From positions 1 to 13,329 of the forward strand of contig JAHFUH010000085.1 in assembly GCA_023265215.1 (NCBI GenBank): a stretch of DNA of 13,329 bases, in the 5' to 3' direction. Position 1 is the stretch's first letter. Each line of letters begins with the position of its first letter. The position numbers and the translations under genes were made by a program. Below, in pieces: positions 12,567-13,329 of the stretch. The stretch comes from Acidobacteriota bacterium (GTDB taxonomy: Bacteria > Acidobacteriota > UBA6911). Below the pieces are notes generated by a model. That model was not told where the DNA came from and did no database searches. It saw only the letters and a program-made list of their open reading frames with translations.

Positions 12567-13329
12567 CTACTGCACCAACGGCAGCTCAATAGAACTCGCA
12601 TTGGCGCCGGTTTGATAAATGCGCTGAACCGCCTTGCGAAAATCTTCGGCTTTAGCCCAGAAAATGTTTTCCACAAATGTCTGAGGGTTGCGGTCGTAAA
12701 GCGGAAACCAGCTCGACTGGATCTGCACCATTATTCGATGCCCCGGCAGGAACACATGGTTGACCGCCGGCAAAGCCCAGCGAAAACGCTCCACCTTCTC
12801 TGCTGGAATCGGGGATGGATGGGTCCCATCGTTGCGGTACCGGCCACGCAGTATGTCCGCGGAAATCATCAGCTGATACCCTGCAAGCTCCGGCTGAGCA
12901 GGATACTCTTCGGGATATACATCAATCAGCTTGACCACAAAATCACAATCCGTGCCGCTGGTCGAGGCAAACAAATTTGCGATCGGTTGGCCGCCAAGCG
13001 CAACGGGCTTTTTCAGAATTTTAGAGGTATAAGTCAAAACATCGGGTCGGGAAGAAAAGCTGCGCTGATCGTCTACCAGCCATTGCCCCCACGTTGATCC
13101 CTCCGCATAGACAGGACCTATTGGACGCACGCGGTATGGAACCGGTTGAGCGGGATCGGAAATATATTCTGCATAGGCTTCACCATCCCGGCCTGGAGGA
13201 TCGAACGAGAGCTGCAATCCAGGATTGAGATACAGTGGCTGCAATTTCCCTCTGCACCCCGAATCGCAACTGAGCGGCCAGGCGTCATAGCGCCGCCAGG
13301 AATTCGTCCCCGTCTCATAGGCCAGCACC
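12567..13329 (-). CDS. CocE/NonD-family hydrolase, C-terminal part (5' end outside the window)
   Basis: About 254 C-terminal residues of a protein that starts beyond the right edge. It corresponds to the end of the alpha/beta-hydrolase core plus the jelly-roll domain of X-Pro dipeptidyl-peptidase/CocE enzymes. The landmarks are AYAEYISDPAQPVPYR, DDQRSFSSRPDVLTYTSKILKKPVALGGQPIANLFASTSGTDCDFVVKLIDVYPEEYP, GYQLMISADILRGRYR and FLPGHRIMVQIQSSWFPLYDRNPQT. Family members run to about 600-650 residues, so roughly 350-400, including the catalytic Ser, would be missing here. Likely role: a secreted or cytosolic serine hydrolase acting on peptides, esters or acylated compounds. The solute-binding gene follows 139 bases downstream on the same strand. 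Confidence 0.85.
   Translation of the reverse strand, partial: VLAYETGTNSWRRYDAWPLSCDSGCRGKLQPLYLNPGLQLSFDPPGRDGEAYAEYISDPAQPVPYRVRPIGPVYAEGSTWGQWLVDDQRSFSSRPDVLTYTSKILKKPVALGGQPIANLFASTSGTDCDFVVKLIDVYPEEYPAQPELAGYQLMISADILRGRYRNDGTHPSPIPAEKVERFRWALPAVNHVFLPGHRIMVQIQSSWFPLYDRNPQTFVENIFWAKAEDFRKAVQRIYQTGANASSIELPLVQ

Overview
The window most likely comes from a soil or sediment bacterium of the Acidobacteriota (a Planctomycetota/Verrucomicrobiota-type relative is the main alternative). This rests on two things. One is a DUF1549/DUF1553, DUF1501 and PPC-domain gene cluster, typical of those phyla. The other is the abundance of palindromic and short-period intergenic repeats. GC content looks moderate by eye. 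No rRNA, tRNA, CRISPR array, transposase or phage gene was recognised.

Layout, left to right. Bases 1-841 hold no credible protein gene; they are a dense field of inverted repeats. It includes a CCCCGA-type low-complexity hairpin (183-307) and a mirrored, nested composite palindrome (436-641). A 660-residue old-yellow-enzyme/2,4-dienoyl-CoA-reductase-like flavoprotein follows on the plus strand (842-2824). It ends at a GC-rich hairpin (2866-2940) shared with a convergent GntR/FadR-type regulator (2944-3702, minus). Opposite that regulator is an IclR-type gene (3835-4119) that keeps only its DNA-binding half. A 20-bp near-perfect palindrome (3770-3789) between the two is a candidate operator.

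Next on the minus strand are a secreted matrixin-like metalloprotease (4170-4916), with a possible decayed ABC-permease tail just upstream, and a three-gene cluster read from 10321 down to 5132. Its order is DUF1549/DUF1553 protein, Tat-exported DUF1501 protein and secreted PPC-domain protein. The last two overlap by 4 bases, and a 15-bp inverted repeat lies between the first two. All three look exported, so the cluster probably acts outside the cytoplasmic membrane. The DUF families have no firmly established reaction.

The right end holds a two-domain RidA/chorismatase-fold protein (10479-11585, plus). Its stop overlaps the stop of a convergent TupA/ModA-like solute-binding protein (11582-12427, minus). 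Last comes the 3' part of a CocE/NonD-type hydrolase (12567 to the window edge, minus). Two inverted copies of an ACGCG-periodic repeat (10410-10432 and 12544-12566) bracket the RidA/binding-protein pair.

No complete new defence or mobile system is evident. The most unusual sequence is the mirrored palindrome array upstream of the flavoprotein.
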